Shown: positions 11,641 through 22,806 of the stretch, in pieces
Layout of the letters: each line of letters begins with the position of its first letter
Numbering within the stretch: position 1 is the stretch's first letter
DNA from: Microvelia longipes
Taxonomy: Eukaryota > Arthropoda > Insecta > Hemiptera > Veliidae
Assembly: GCA_018340805.1 (NCBI GenBank)
Contig: JACMZG010001911.1
Coordinates: 35,307,248-35,371,247 of the forward strand
Reading direction: 5' to 3'
DNA length: 64,000 bases
Notes under the pieces: model-generated
What the model was told of the DNA's origin: nothing
Seen by the model: only the letters and a program-made list of their open reading frames with translations
The model's database searches: none
Translations under genes and position numbers: made by a program

Positions 11641-13635
11641 AACGAAAACATGGCTAAAAGAAATGATGTAATATGTTTAGCTAACAGAATAATAAAGAGA
11701 AAGAAACAGAAGAAAAGAAGTTTTAAAAAAAAAGTCTGATAAAGGAAGAAAAAAGTATTTCAGAGTGAGCGAGGGATAATACCTAACTATGTAGTGAAAG
11801 AGAGGGACCCAGATAAACTCTCGATATTAAAAAGACCTTTTATACATGATAGTAGCGCCACTACCTCCCTGTTAAATCTTGAAAAGAGAAAAATTTGTAG
11901 GTAAACTGGTATAAATCATTGAATTTCCTTTTTTTATTCCATCTTGCATTTTAACTCCCACTAGGACCGTGTCGTGGACTCCTTTTTTCCAACCAAAAAG
12001 AATTGTAAAAAAGTGAAAGGGGTTGTTTAGGCTTTTATTTTAGGCGAAAATCTACCAGAGATGTTTTTCATCCTTTTTGGAAAATAGTCCAGAAAGCCTC
12101 CGAGTCGAAGCAACAGAAAAGGAGATCCTTTTTGTTTTGTTTGGGTTAATGAAGTGAGTTATGGAAAGGCTCAAGTGTCATTGGACGATCAGGAGACCTG
12201 GAGGTACACTCCTGGCCGGGACAGGCATTAAATTAGCAAATGTTAAAGGGAGAAAAGAGAAAAAAAGGCCCTCGGCCCCCGGATTTATGGTCAAGTAGAA
12301 AGGGAGGTATTGTAGTCTTGGCAAGGTTCGGTACGGCACACAGGCACTTTGATTTAAGCCTCACCTCGCCCTCAGGGAGCTTTCTATAAATCTTACCCTA
12401 TAATGAACCCGCGGCTATTGTTTGCTCCTCCTTCTCTTTTTCTAAAGAGTAAAGAGTTGATCGATAATTGATTATAAACAGAGCGTCGCTAATACGTACC
12501 CACTACTTCTTTTCCTTACTTAACTTTCCTTAAAGTCTCCTTACCGTCTTTAGAAAGATCAGTATCTATATGCAGACAGACCACAACAACTACCAAGCGT
12601 AAATCTCTCTACTTTAAAGCTTCTTAAACTTAGTGGTAATGCGCCATTGAAATACCCTCTTAACTCGAAAAACACACTACTTAAAAAATTTCAAACAAGA
12701 CTATCAATTGTCTAAACAAAGAACAAAACATATTAACAACACAAAACCCATACTAAACAATGTAAACCCTCCTAACAATACATCAACTAAAATTTACTAC
12801 TAAACCGTTTTGTTAATCCCACAAAAATAATTACTAATTACAACCTTTACATTAGTATATTCCTAAAAAATGAATAAATTACAAACTTATCATTTCGTGC
12901 TAATTGGAGTGAAATAAAAAACTATGTTTCAAAAATACAGGTTCCGGCTTGTGTTTTTAATAACCAGTTTACATTATAAAGAAAAAAGTAATTATAAAAA
13001 TAAATTCATATTTTATTTACTGTTTATTGCATATTTTGGTTAAATAATATCATTTCTTTTTTTTACAATTCATTTTTTCCTTTTAAGATATTTAGATAAA
13101 GTAATAATTCATTTTATATACAATTAATAACCATCCTTTACATATTATGGACTATCATTATACTTCAAAAAAATAGATCCCACACGAGAATAAAAATATA
13201 ATAATTTAGACTGGAATATTAGATTCGGTCTAACATAAAAGACAATTAATTTGATTTTGAAAATTAATAAAATACTGTTGCTATCTTTATCTTCTACTAA
13301 ATAACAGCATATTATTTACAACATACAGATGCAAATTTAAGGCTTGTTTTAGTGAAGATGTAAAATTAAGACATTCAGACTAGGTTTATAAGACAAAATA
13401 AAAAAATATACACTCGCCAACCGTAGACGCTCCATTCTGGTGCTTAACTTGGTGCACCATATATACCTAATTTCCATAAGTTCATTAGTTTGTATCATCA
13501 GCACTCCTTAAATGTATCCTGATTCTAAGGAAAGACTTTTTATCCAGGAAAGAAAAACTTTGTCGGTATTATTTTTAACTTATTGATGAATAACTTACTT
13601 CAATAAACGCCACTTAATAAAGAATAATTTTTCGC
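11641..13635. other. Non-coding stretch with GC-rich island
   Basis: The segment 12090-12440 is the most GC-rich non-repetitive block of the left third (GGAGGTACACTCCTGGCCGG, GGCCCTCGGCCCCCGG, CACCTCGCCCTCAGGGAG). It has no long frame and no repeat partner within the window. A conserved regulatory element or promoter-proximal sequence is possible but unproven. The remainder, 12640-13600, is AT-rich and featureless. Confidence 0.45.
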
Positions 13636-14124
13636 ACTCAGCTCCGTGCGAAGTTATTGTAATAAAAATTGTACCTACCCCCACCCACTAAGTCGGCCAC
13701 TAGAAGTTTAAATACCAAATTATTTGTTTGGTATTCGTCTGGCAAGAATGATAATCTGATTACCAAAATGTGTTTTTCTACGGAAACTTAAAACAGTTAA
13801 ATTGGAGCGTTCCAATATATGGATAATTTCTGAAACTGTGTCATATCCTGGACAATTTGATACCAATATCCCTGAATTACGATTTTTCCCCCAGACCATT
13901 AACCCATACTTATAGGTAGTCCTTATGTATACCACGATAACTTGATAAAAAAAAAATAACGGACTTTAAATTATATTGGTATAAATGTGACACAGTTTAT
14001 AAAAATATATAAAGGTATGCTCACTGAATTACTGTAGAATTTTTTTTGGTAATCAGGTTACCATACGTGCAAGACAATTACCTAAAAAAGAATTGGGTAT
14101 TAAGATTTCCTATGGTCAACTTAG
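13636..14124 (-). repeat. P4 palindromic repeat, fuller copy
   Basis: The left arm from 13688 (CTAAGTCGGCCACTAGAAG) and the right arm ending at 14124 (complement CTAAGTTGACCATAGGAA) are inverted copies of each other for about 100 bp. Each holds the GGTAATC-A-GATTACC type palindrome. A flanking segment 13636-13687 (ACTCAGCTCCG) is shared with the copy at 2439-2702, so the element may extend that far. The open frame at 13720-13935 is not conserved as a protein in the other copy. Confidence 0.6.
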
Positions 14125-15169
14125 TATTATAGAAATAAGATAAAAATCAATCGTATAAGATGTTAACATTAAGAAGTTGCAGGACAGATAGATTCATGGA
14201 GAAAAGAAGTTGGCGAGGATGTTAACAGACAGCAGTCGAAAAGCCTAACGAGTAAATTAGTAATTAGAAAGGTGCAAAAAATAACTTTTTTTGCAACAGA
14301 ATAGCGAAGTTAGAAGAAAATAAATCCTATTAGATTAAAAGAAAGTGTTATAGTGGTATATGAATGTTAAACGAAATAATAATTTCAAGCAAAGAAAAGA
14401 AATTTAGACAATGATGATTTGGTCTAGGCGTAGCGTGTCTACAGAGCAGTTATTATCTGCAGTTCACTCTATAGATAAGACATCTTGCAGACAAAAGTGT
14501 CTTATTGAAACTTACAGAAAAATAGGTCAATGTCACGTTAGTACTTTGTCACAAGTCGGCATAACATATTCATTATTTAATTTAATTGTTAATTTTCATC
14601 TAACATTTGTTTGAATTCAACGTTTAATATAAGTTAATTTAACATTTATTTTAAAGAATTTTGAAATTCACTTTCCCTAAGAATTGTCAATCTTTAACAA
14701 AAGGCAAATGATGGATCCACACATTCATGAATAAATATATTATGACCATGAAATAGGTATTTATTATACAATTAGGAGTAATAAGCTTAAACGAACAAAT
14801 AATGTTATCGTAATATAATAATTATGCTTTTTTAGTGAATTTTCTTTTCCTTTTTTAAAGAAAATTTAAGCTGTACGACTGAGTTGAATCAATATTATTT
14901 GATTTTACAATCATATTCAAATGTTTGTTGATTACAAGCAAACATAATTGTGATGGCCTAATAATAATAAAAGGTCAACGTGAAAATGCCAATAAATTTC
15001 AAGAATCAAATGATTGCTAAGTGTTTCAATTACGTAATATTTTAATAATATAGATAATTTTAGTGAATTTCAAAAAAAAATGTGCTAATTAGATTAGGGT
15101 CATAAAGAAGAGGAAAAGGAGAAAGGAAGTTTTTTTTAAAACGGGGGGATTACTGATTGAGTGCAAGTT
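14125..15169. other. AT-rich non-coding stretch
   Basis: Nothing recognisable. A frame at 14411-14614 shows no domain. A GGGGGG run at about 15140 precedes a family R core. Confidence 0.5.
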
Positions 15170-15320
15170 CCTGGAGTTTTTTCGACCTAAGATAATTGTC
15201 GAACGCCTTCTCAGGTAGGGATGAAATTTTGTATAAAAATTAATTATATGACAGAGCAATACCCTATAGATTATAAATACGTATGATGTCATCAATCTAC
15301 GATAATGACTCGCAATTCAA
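15170..15320 (+). repeat. Family R core without TA array
   Basis: GTCGAACGCCTTCTCAGG parallels CGAACGCTTTCTTGGATT of the other copies. It is followed by GAAATTTTGTATAAAAATTAA and a diverged TGATGTCA (15284-15291) plus TGACTCG (15306-15312). These are the CRE-like and AP-1-like pair of the family core. The TA array is absent. Confidence 0.45.
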
Positions 15321-15376
15321 TTGTAGCATGCAATTGTTCATGTGCTTAAATTATAAATATCAGCATTAATTTTAAT

Positions 15377-15408
15377 GTTATTGTTTAACATACATGTTAA
15401 ACAATAAC
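15377..15408. repeat. Perfect 15-bp inverted repeat, 2-nt spacer
   Basis: GTTATTGTTTAACAT-AC-ATGTTAAACAATAAC is a nearly spacer-free palindrome. A second short inverted motif (GAACGTTTATGAACGTT) follows at once. No repeat partner was noticed elsewhere. Confidence 0.75.
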
Positions 15409-15551
15409 ACGAACGTTTATGAACGTTATTGTTATTAAGTACGCTTTATGGTTTTGGACAAATATATTATAAAATTTCCGGTATATGCTACTTAAATATC
15501 TACCAAAATATCGTGGGGATATGCTACTTACAAACATATGTCATATAGCAC

Positions 15552-15836
15552 AGTGGTTCTCAATATATTGATATTGTCCACCACTGTGGGCAATATCAAT
15601 ATATTGAGAATCACCCCCCTGGGGGCGAAAAAGAATTTTAAGGGGGCGATGAGACATAGGGGGACACTGAAGGGGGCCATGAATTTAGGACGAAAAATAA
15701 GAATATAGTTTTAAATTTAAAGCAGCAGGTAACACAAGTGTGTACCTTGCCCTCTCCCCGATTAATAATGGGAAGGGGGCAATGAAATATTTAAATATCT
15801 ACAAGGGGGCGATGAGTGATAAAAGGTTGAGAACCA
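15552..15836. mobile_element. hAT-type MITE, 285 bp
   Basis: The ends AGTGGTTCTCAA and TTGAGAACCA match the common hAT (Charlie/MER5-like) terminus CAGTGGTTCTCAACC. They are flanked by the 8-bp direct repeats TATAGCAC (15544-15551) and TAAAGCAC (15837-15844), which match at 7 of 8 positions, as expected for a hAT target duplication. The interior has repeated GGGGGCGATGAG blocks. The left end is folded: TTCTCAATATATTGATATTG (15557-15576) has its perfect complement at 15591-15610, an inverted duplication of the terminus. There is no transposase. Confidence 0.8.
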
Positions 15837-15844
15837 TAAAGCAC

Positions 15845-17528
15845 ACTGATACAGGACAACAACAATGTGGCCGCAAAGCAGGGAGGCACGGGGTCAAGAA
15901 GCGGCTCCAGAGCTGAGCGGCCAAGAGTCGGAATAATATAACGTTACGATTTCTTGATCCGATCACTCTAGGAAACCCTTCCGCAATTATTAAATCGTAT
16001 ATGGTCTAATTTTTATTTTTATCCCCCCCCCCCATCTTTATTGCATTAACACTATAAATAAAACTAATTGAATCATTCTATTTAGAACTAATTAAATTAT
16101 ACCTACGTATACCAAACCCCAGTATTGTTTTCCAATAACATCCGATAAGATAAATCATCGAAAATTCTTAAAATCATAATTCCAAATTCTTAAAATCATA
16201 ATTCCTGTATTAAAAAGAAAATTAATAATTCAATTCTTATTAATTTTTTAAATTAAAAAAAATATGTTCATCTCTTTACCAAAATAAACTTTAACTTTAG
16301 TAAAATAAATAAAAATGATCTCTTTGTTTGAACAAACTAAACAATATAAAAGGTTGTCACAGAACAAATATTTACCAGTTTATAACCTTAACATAATCAA
16401 ACAAAAAAATGTTATTAAAAAACTTAAGACACTATCATAACTGAAAACATATTAACAACTTTCTTAGAGTTGAAGAACTTTAAATATTAACATAGAGTCA
16501 AAAAACAAACTTAAAAACTTCTCACAGGCGTTTTTTTCTTATAAAAGTTTATTTTCTTCATTCTAATACGTCAGTCACATTTGAGTGATTTACGTCTGTT
16601 TTTAATGTTTCTTAAAGAATTATTATAGCACGATATAATGTCTAGTTATAACTATGGAGTAGCTTAAAAGAACAAATATTGTTTAAATCACTAAGAATGT
16701 CACTTAGTGGTTTTAAAAAAAGAATTATAACTTAAGAAATGATATACTACATGTTTTAAACACCCCCTTTTAAAACATTATAATAAAAATTTCTCAGACC
16801 GATAACTTTTTATCAAACTCTTTTACTGCAAAGAGAGTGCACTCTCTCCTAAAAAAATATAGTTAAATGTAATAAAACTTAAAGATGAAAATAATATAAG
16901 TAATATTTAGACACTTGATGGTACATAATAATAACTCCTTACTTCTTTATATGAAATATAAATTTTTCTTACAAATATAACGGCGACAAATACTAATAAT
17001 ATTATGAGAAAAAAATAGTACATATTTTATACAAAAAAATTATCTTTTAATAAATGAAACACTTTTTATTTACTACCATGATATTTATAGTGTAAAAGTA
17101 AATTTTTCACAGGCCATATTAAATGACTATAGACGCTTTGTGCTATGGCAATATGATATTCATTCTGTTAATATTATAATGCTTATATCAATATGAGTTT
17201 AAATATTATACAAAATTTTAACACACAAAAAAATAATTTCTAGCATATTATTTATTTTCATAATGTAATCAATCTCACTCATGACATTTTAGCAAGCAGC
17301 AAATAAATAATATTAATATATTCAAAGGAAATGGTCTTTCCTAAACTTTCTAAAAATTTATACAAGTGGAGGTATAATAAATCATTTAAATTAGAAGATT
17401 GTTATATATTATTTTAGACAAAAGAAAAAAGTTATAAATTATACTTTCTGCTTTTATTAAATTTAACAAATCTTAATTTAAAGTAATTATTATTATTTTC
17501 GGAAGATTATATATTTAAATAAGTATAA
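15845..17528. other. Non-coding stretch
   Basis: A GC-richer segment at 15855-15975 (GCAAAGCAGGGAGGCACGGGG, GGCTCCAGAGCTGAGCGG) is unidentified. A run of 12 C residues lies at about 16023-16034. From 16060 on, the sequence is AT-rich without visible features. Confidence 0.45.
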
Positions 17529-17709
17529 ATAATATTTAATATATTTGCAATATTCTTATACTAATATTTAATATACTTGCAATATTCATATACTAATATT
17601 TAATATAGTTGTAATATTGATATGCTAATAATTAATATACTAGCAATATTCATATACAAATATTTAATATACTAGCAATATTCATATACTAATATTTATT
17701 ATACTAGCT
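17529..17709. repeat. 32-bp tandem repeat, about 5.6 units
   Basis: The units read TAATATTTAATATACT-(TG/AG)-CAATATTCATATAC with few substitutions. It is a minisatellite in very AT-rich DNA. The array ends abruptly at ACTAGCTGAGAGC, near the hairpin at 17773. Confidence 0.85.
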
Positions 17710-17772
17710 GAGAGCAAAATACGAGTTGTGTAAAAAAAAATTTTAATGCTTAATTTTAACAAATAATAGCAA

Positions 17773-17815
17773 GAGCAAAACATAGCTTTGATGTTATCTA
17801 AGCTATGTTTTGCTC
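17773..17815. repeat. Perfect 16-bp hairpin, 11-nt loop
   Basis: GAGCAAAACATAGCTT pairs exactly with AAGCTATGTTTTGCTC around the loop TGATGTTATCT. The size is short-hairpin-like, but the stem is shorter than usual for animal pre-miRNA. No promoter or terminator context is visible. A partial copy of the arm start (GAGAGCAAAATACG) lies at about 17710. Confidence 0.7.
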
Positions 17816-19847
17816 CTGAAATTTGCTGTCATGTTAATCTTATAATGCAATACTCAAGATCAAATTTATAATATATAGGTTCAGTAAAGTATTTAAAGAA
17901 GGCTAAAAGATGCTGTCACGTTGAGTTTAGTGTATTAAGAAAAATTAGTTATAACTTCCTGTTATATGGGAAGCTTCTAAAATATTACACGGTAGTTGCC
18001 TAATCTCATTTGTTTATGTTTATTTTTGACATATACCACCTATGTAGTTAACTAATCTGTGTGAAAGGGTATTTATTTTTTTCGAAGAGAAGTTCCATTA
18101 TAAAGGAGATTTACCAGATGTAGAGATGAGTGAAGGGCAGTCATTTAGCGCTGTCAAAACTGTCAGAAGTTGGTTGTTTCTCATCTTCTTAATCGGACGT
18201 CATCAATAAGGTCCTTTTTTCCTCCTGATGGCCGAAGCATGCAGTAGTTGATGGAATGAAGGGATACAGTAGATTCATCATATCGGGGCGCCTCCATCAA
18301 AACCACTCTGCTATCGTTCCTTAATATAAACCGACCCCGTACTTATCTCAAGGTAAACCCATTGGGCACGCACAGAGTTCATCATCTCACTCTTAACATC
18401 CGTTATCCTTCTTATTCTTCTCCTTTTCAGAAAGATTTAACGTAATTTTAACCGTGACAAATTACATTCTTCTTTAAATTTGTTTTGAACAGTTATTTGT
18501 TTGTATCTTAACTACCATTATATGCTTTAACGAACCGATTTTGCTATTTATCGAATTAAAATAATTGTGCTACAGTTTTGATACCAGACTTATTTTATTA
18601 AATGTAACAGCTAGGAGACATTCTAGTGAATAACGAAAGATAAAAATAATAATATATATCATTAAGATTGATGAAGACTGCAGTCCTAAATATATATACT
18701 AGAATATAAGTCCAAGAAATTTACTTTTTTATAATAAAACATGGTGTACTTTGGGTCTTACTTGAGAGAAGAAATTGTGCTGTCGATTCTTTCGATTCTA
18801 AAACGGAATTCATATTCTCTCAAAAAGTAAAACAAACCGAGGATAAACTAATAACGAAAAGATACAGACAATAAAAAGACAATGGTTTGGATAATAAAGG
18901 ACCGCAAGTAAATAAAAAGACTATCTACTTGTCTGAATGAAATTCCATATAGAGTTTCCTATGTCTATGAGACTCATTTACTTATAGATAAGCTGAAGTA
19001 ACATCTGGTCTAAAATCAGAGGTATGGATAAACCGGAATGTATGGTTGGTTCCGACTGGATTTTATTTTGGAGAATAGTGTAAGCAATATGACCAACTTA
19101 TCCATTTTTTTTTGGAATAAATGGATAATTGAAAGACATTCGTTTTATTTGTATCAGTATAAAAAGTAAATGTCTTCTTAAACCTTCGAAAGATTAAATG
19201 AATTGGTTTTTAGTTTGATAGCGTTCTATAGACCAGTGATTCTAAGCTATGGAAGAATTCTTGGGGGTCCCATTTGGTGAAAAAAATAAAAGTGTAAATT
19301 AAATAGATCAAAGTAGTTTAATTGAGAGTACTAGAATTAAGTATTTTCAATTCAATAACTTGGAAACAACTAATTTATCGTCCATCAATGAAGATATACT
19401 ATGATAAGATATTTTATCATTTATTTGAGGTCGATCCGAGATTCCACATTAAATACAATTTACAAAAATGTAAGTTTGGAACAATTTTGGACACATACTC
19501 TTAATAAATATCCAAAATTATGGAAGGGAGTCCATCCTCCCACTTTTGGGGCCCCATGACTCTTTAGAGGGTCATGTACCAAAATTTGGTCACCTCATAT
19601 ATGGGTCATGTACCAAAATTTTTATTAAAATAGACATTATTATTTAAAAAAGAGCAGTGATTAACAAACAAAACTGACAAAAAATAGTTTTTATAATAGA
19701 GATAATTTGTAGTTTTATGAAAAGGTTAAACACAATTGCGTTTAAAAACAGAAAAATTGTGTTGTTCTTGGGTAACCATTAAAAACTTATGTTAGCATTC
19801 AATTACTATTAACTAATAATAATTACTATTATAAATTAAAAATAATC
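17816..19847. other. Non-coding stretch, possible hAT-like end
   Basis: The segment 18120-18430 is GC-richer (GGGCGCCTCCATCAAAACC, GGTAAACCCATTGGGCACGC) and non-repetitive within the window. At about 19234, CAGTGATTCTAAGCT followed by TTCTTGGGGGTCCC resembles a degraded hAT terminus, but no matching right end was found. The short phrase GGGTCATGTACCAAAATTT is repeated directly near 19568 and 19604. No gene is supported. Confidence 0.4.
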
Positions 19848-20201
19848 AATCGAAGAATCAGATACCGTCGATACTTGCTGTTGGATATGAATATCCCTGG
19901 ACCGGTTTCAGCATAACGCCATGATCAGCAGGCGGGGCAACACTCGAGCTCTTAACTAATAAAGTTATATCAGTGATTAACTTCTAGTCTTACATCTTCA
20001 GAGGGCTCGTCGTGCTCATTAAGACTAGAAGTTAATTACCGATATAACTTTATTAGTTGAGAGCTCGAGTGTTGCCCTGTCTACTGATGATGACGTTATG
20101 CCGAAACCGCTCCAGGGATATTCATACCCAACAGCAAGTATCGACGGAAGCTGATTCTTCGATTGCTTCTTCAACTTGTGGTAAATACAACCATTTTAAT
20201 T
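19848..20201. mobile_element. Foldback element F1, copy b, with 12-bp target duplication
   Basis: Long inverted arms run inward from AATCGAAGAATCAG ... GTCGATACTTGCTGTTGG and mirror CCAACAGCAAGTATCGAC ... CTGATTCTTCGATT. They continue through the CTCGAG-containing segments to an inner stem (ACTTCTAGTCTT ... AAGACTAGAAGT). Perfect direct repeats TTAAAAATAATC lie at 19836-19847 and 20202-20213. The right arm is about 36 bp longer than the left. Both arms contain CTGATNAT-stem-loop-GAAACC (19904-19928 on minus, 20084-20108 on plus). There is no open frame. A long variable-size duplication argues for retrotransposition rather than cut-and-paste. Confidence 0.8.
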
Positions 20202-20213
20202 TTAAAAATAATC

Positions 20214-22708
20214 GTTTAAATCTCTTATATTAATCATTTTAATGTATAATCCTCCTAATTTAAAATTTACTTGTATGCTATTTTTTTGGAAATTTAACAA
20301 GAAAATACTACAATATGCTAGAATTATAATAATAATTATAATTTTTATTTTTATATTGTTAATTTAAAGCTATTAATTTTATTGTCACAGCTATCAACAA
20401 TTTTATAATTAATAAATTAAAAAAATAAATAAATTTAAGATGCATGAAGTACAAGATTAAGTATCTATGTGGAAAACATGAACTTAAAATGAATAAATTA
20501 CTACAGCAAAATTTATAGATTTCAACTTTAAAAATGCGGCGCTTTCTTAATAAGAAGAAGGGTGATATGTGAGTTTTTTAAATCTTGTCGGATTTAAGTG
20601 GAGAGAATGGTAATATGTATGTCTACGCTTAGAAATTAGTTGGTAGTAAGTATTATGAGAGTGATTTTATAATGTGCACAAGAATTTATTACATGTGAAT
20701 GATCTATTTACGGTTTTTATGGTGCAGAATGTGAATTTTAATGTGGCAAAATACTTAGATAATTATTTATGTGATAAGTAGAGTGAGTATGTGGGCTGAG
20801 GGTGGGTATGGTTGTCAGATAAGTCTAAAGCTGTATGAAGGGATCCTACTTGATTTACACCTTACTATATCACGTCTACACTGGCATACTGGATGGGTTT
20901 TTTTTTATTTTTAGATGAAGAAACGACAGAGTTTCAGAGCAGCGTAGCGTCCAGAGTGATTTAGCGTCCCAAAACAAGAAGGGACTTCTTTTTACTACCA
21001 AACCTTTCTTTTTCTATACATATAACCCAAGCATCCGGATCAAGCTTTATACCGAAAATATATATGTGAAAAGATATAAATAAAATAGAGATAAAGAAAA
21101 GACATACATTAAAAATAAAATATATATTTCATTTTTGACTTGAAATTATAATATAAGAGCTATAAAAAAGGACTAAACCATTAGGGATTAAAATTAACGA
21201 AAATATGAGCCATATCAGTTCTTTACTAGGTATATATTTAAATATTTTATCAAGCACGTAGAAGTATAAAAAATAATAGTGAGCAAAAAAGAAAGGAATG
21301 AAAACCCAAGTACATAAGGGCTAAAGTGTTCAAACAAAATAAATATCAGGAAACTGCCAACGTATATAGTAGTTTTATTAATTTACTCCTTCACCAATCC
21401 CAATAATTGCAATGGGATTAGTCTTGCTTAATTTACTGTTACTTCCAAATGAACGAAGTATTTGCCAAAAGAAAATGTTCTTCATAAAATATGTAAGCGA
21501 AAATTTGATTTCGCTTAAGCATAAGTAATAAAAATAATAAGTTAAAAGTATAATATTTTAAAGCAGAAACTAGGTTTAATGTTATAACCGTCAGTAACAG
21601 AAAGAGACTTTTATATCATGACAAGGTACCGGCATAAAATGTTGAAGTTTACTGTTCTAAATATGAACTCATAAAACTTGCCATAAAATTATAAAAGAAA
21701 TCAGAATTTTGACGTGTATGCGAGTATATTTTGACCGAGGTTTGAGCTGGTTATATTGATTCGAGCCTCGGTTATTCCCAGGGGACCTATATCGTATAAA
21801 AAGACTTCTAGCTCCGTAATACTGAAGCAGTTTGTTATACCTCCTTCATACTAGTTTTTCCTTCGCAAAGAAAAAAACCTGCCCAACAGAGGAATGACTA
21901 TATTTTTCAGAGATTAGGGCCGAGTAAATTTGTAAAAATATTAGGGTGGTAAGGGCGATTTTTTTTCTGTAAGGTTAAGGCAAGTTAGACTTGGTTCCTA
22001 CTAGGTTCCGGCTGATAAAGGTTCGGCTTGGTTTGGGAGAGTGAGTGAGGGTTTAAGATATCAAAAGATATTTTATCTGGGCAAGGTTCTAACGTATCCT
22101 CTATCTTTCAAAGATGATCCTTTTCACTAAGACTAAAGAGAATATAGGAGGAGTAAAGGTTTTTAGACAAGAAGGTATGAGATGCTTTCTACCTTCATAC
22201 TACCGCAACAATCTCTTTCATCAACTTCGCTCAACATATCTGCCAGTAGTAAGTAAGCACTATCAATCGATATTAGCTTTACCCCAACCGACTACTCACA
22301 CCAAGACAAATAGAATCATCTTAACATTCCATCTATCTTCATTCTACTACTTATGAAGCAATAAATCAACTACACATAAACTCGAGATACAAACAACATA
22401 CATCTGAGATAAAAAAAAACTTAATAGAAACTACAGCAAGTTTTGTATCAAAATAAATACAAATACTAACTAAGGAAAAAATTATGAATGAATAATTATT
22501 TTTTTAGATTAAAAAACACAATAATAGGTTCTTATTACTAACAGCCAACGTTAATATTTTAAAAGTAATAGATTTTTAGAAAACTTTCATTAAGTTTTTA
22601 TAACAACGTCTGACAAAAAAGCAAATAACGTTAAATGCTAATTACGATTATCTAATAAAAACATCGGTATGTTCTGGTAACAATTATAGTTACAACTTTT
22701 TCTGTCAT
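20214..22708. other. AT-rich non-coding stretch
   Basis: A small inverted repeat at about 21734-21774 (ACCGAGG ... CCTCGGT) encloses a GATTCGAG B-box-like string, but it is too short for a tRNA. The open frame at 22114-22356 has no recognisable domain. No repeat family was noticed. Confidence 0.45.
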
Positions 22709-22726
22709 TATAATATATATATATTA

Positions 22727-22802
<76 letters not shown>
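22709..22802. repeat. (TA)n microsatellite
   Basis: TA array with TAAT and ATTA interruptions, directly adjoining the left side of 5S-SINE copy b. This parallels the array-core linkage in family R. Confidence 0.95.

Positions 22803-22806
<4 letters not shown>

Noticed and set aside
13720..13935. 71-codon frame as a transposase fragment
   Set aside because: The homologous repeat at 2439-2702 does not keep the frame and no transposase motif is visible.
17529..17709. CRISPR-like array
   Set aside because: Units are contiguous 32-bp repeats without unique spacers, and the genome is eukaryotic.
21734..21774. tRNA-like arrangement: 7-bp stem with GATTCGAG
   Set aside because: Only about 25 nt lie between the stems. 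There is no room for D, anticodon and T arms.
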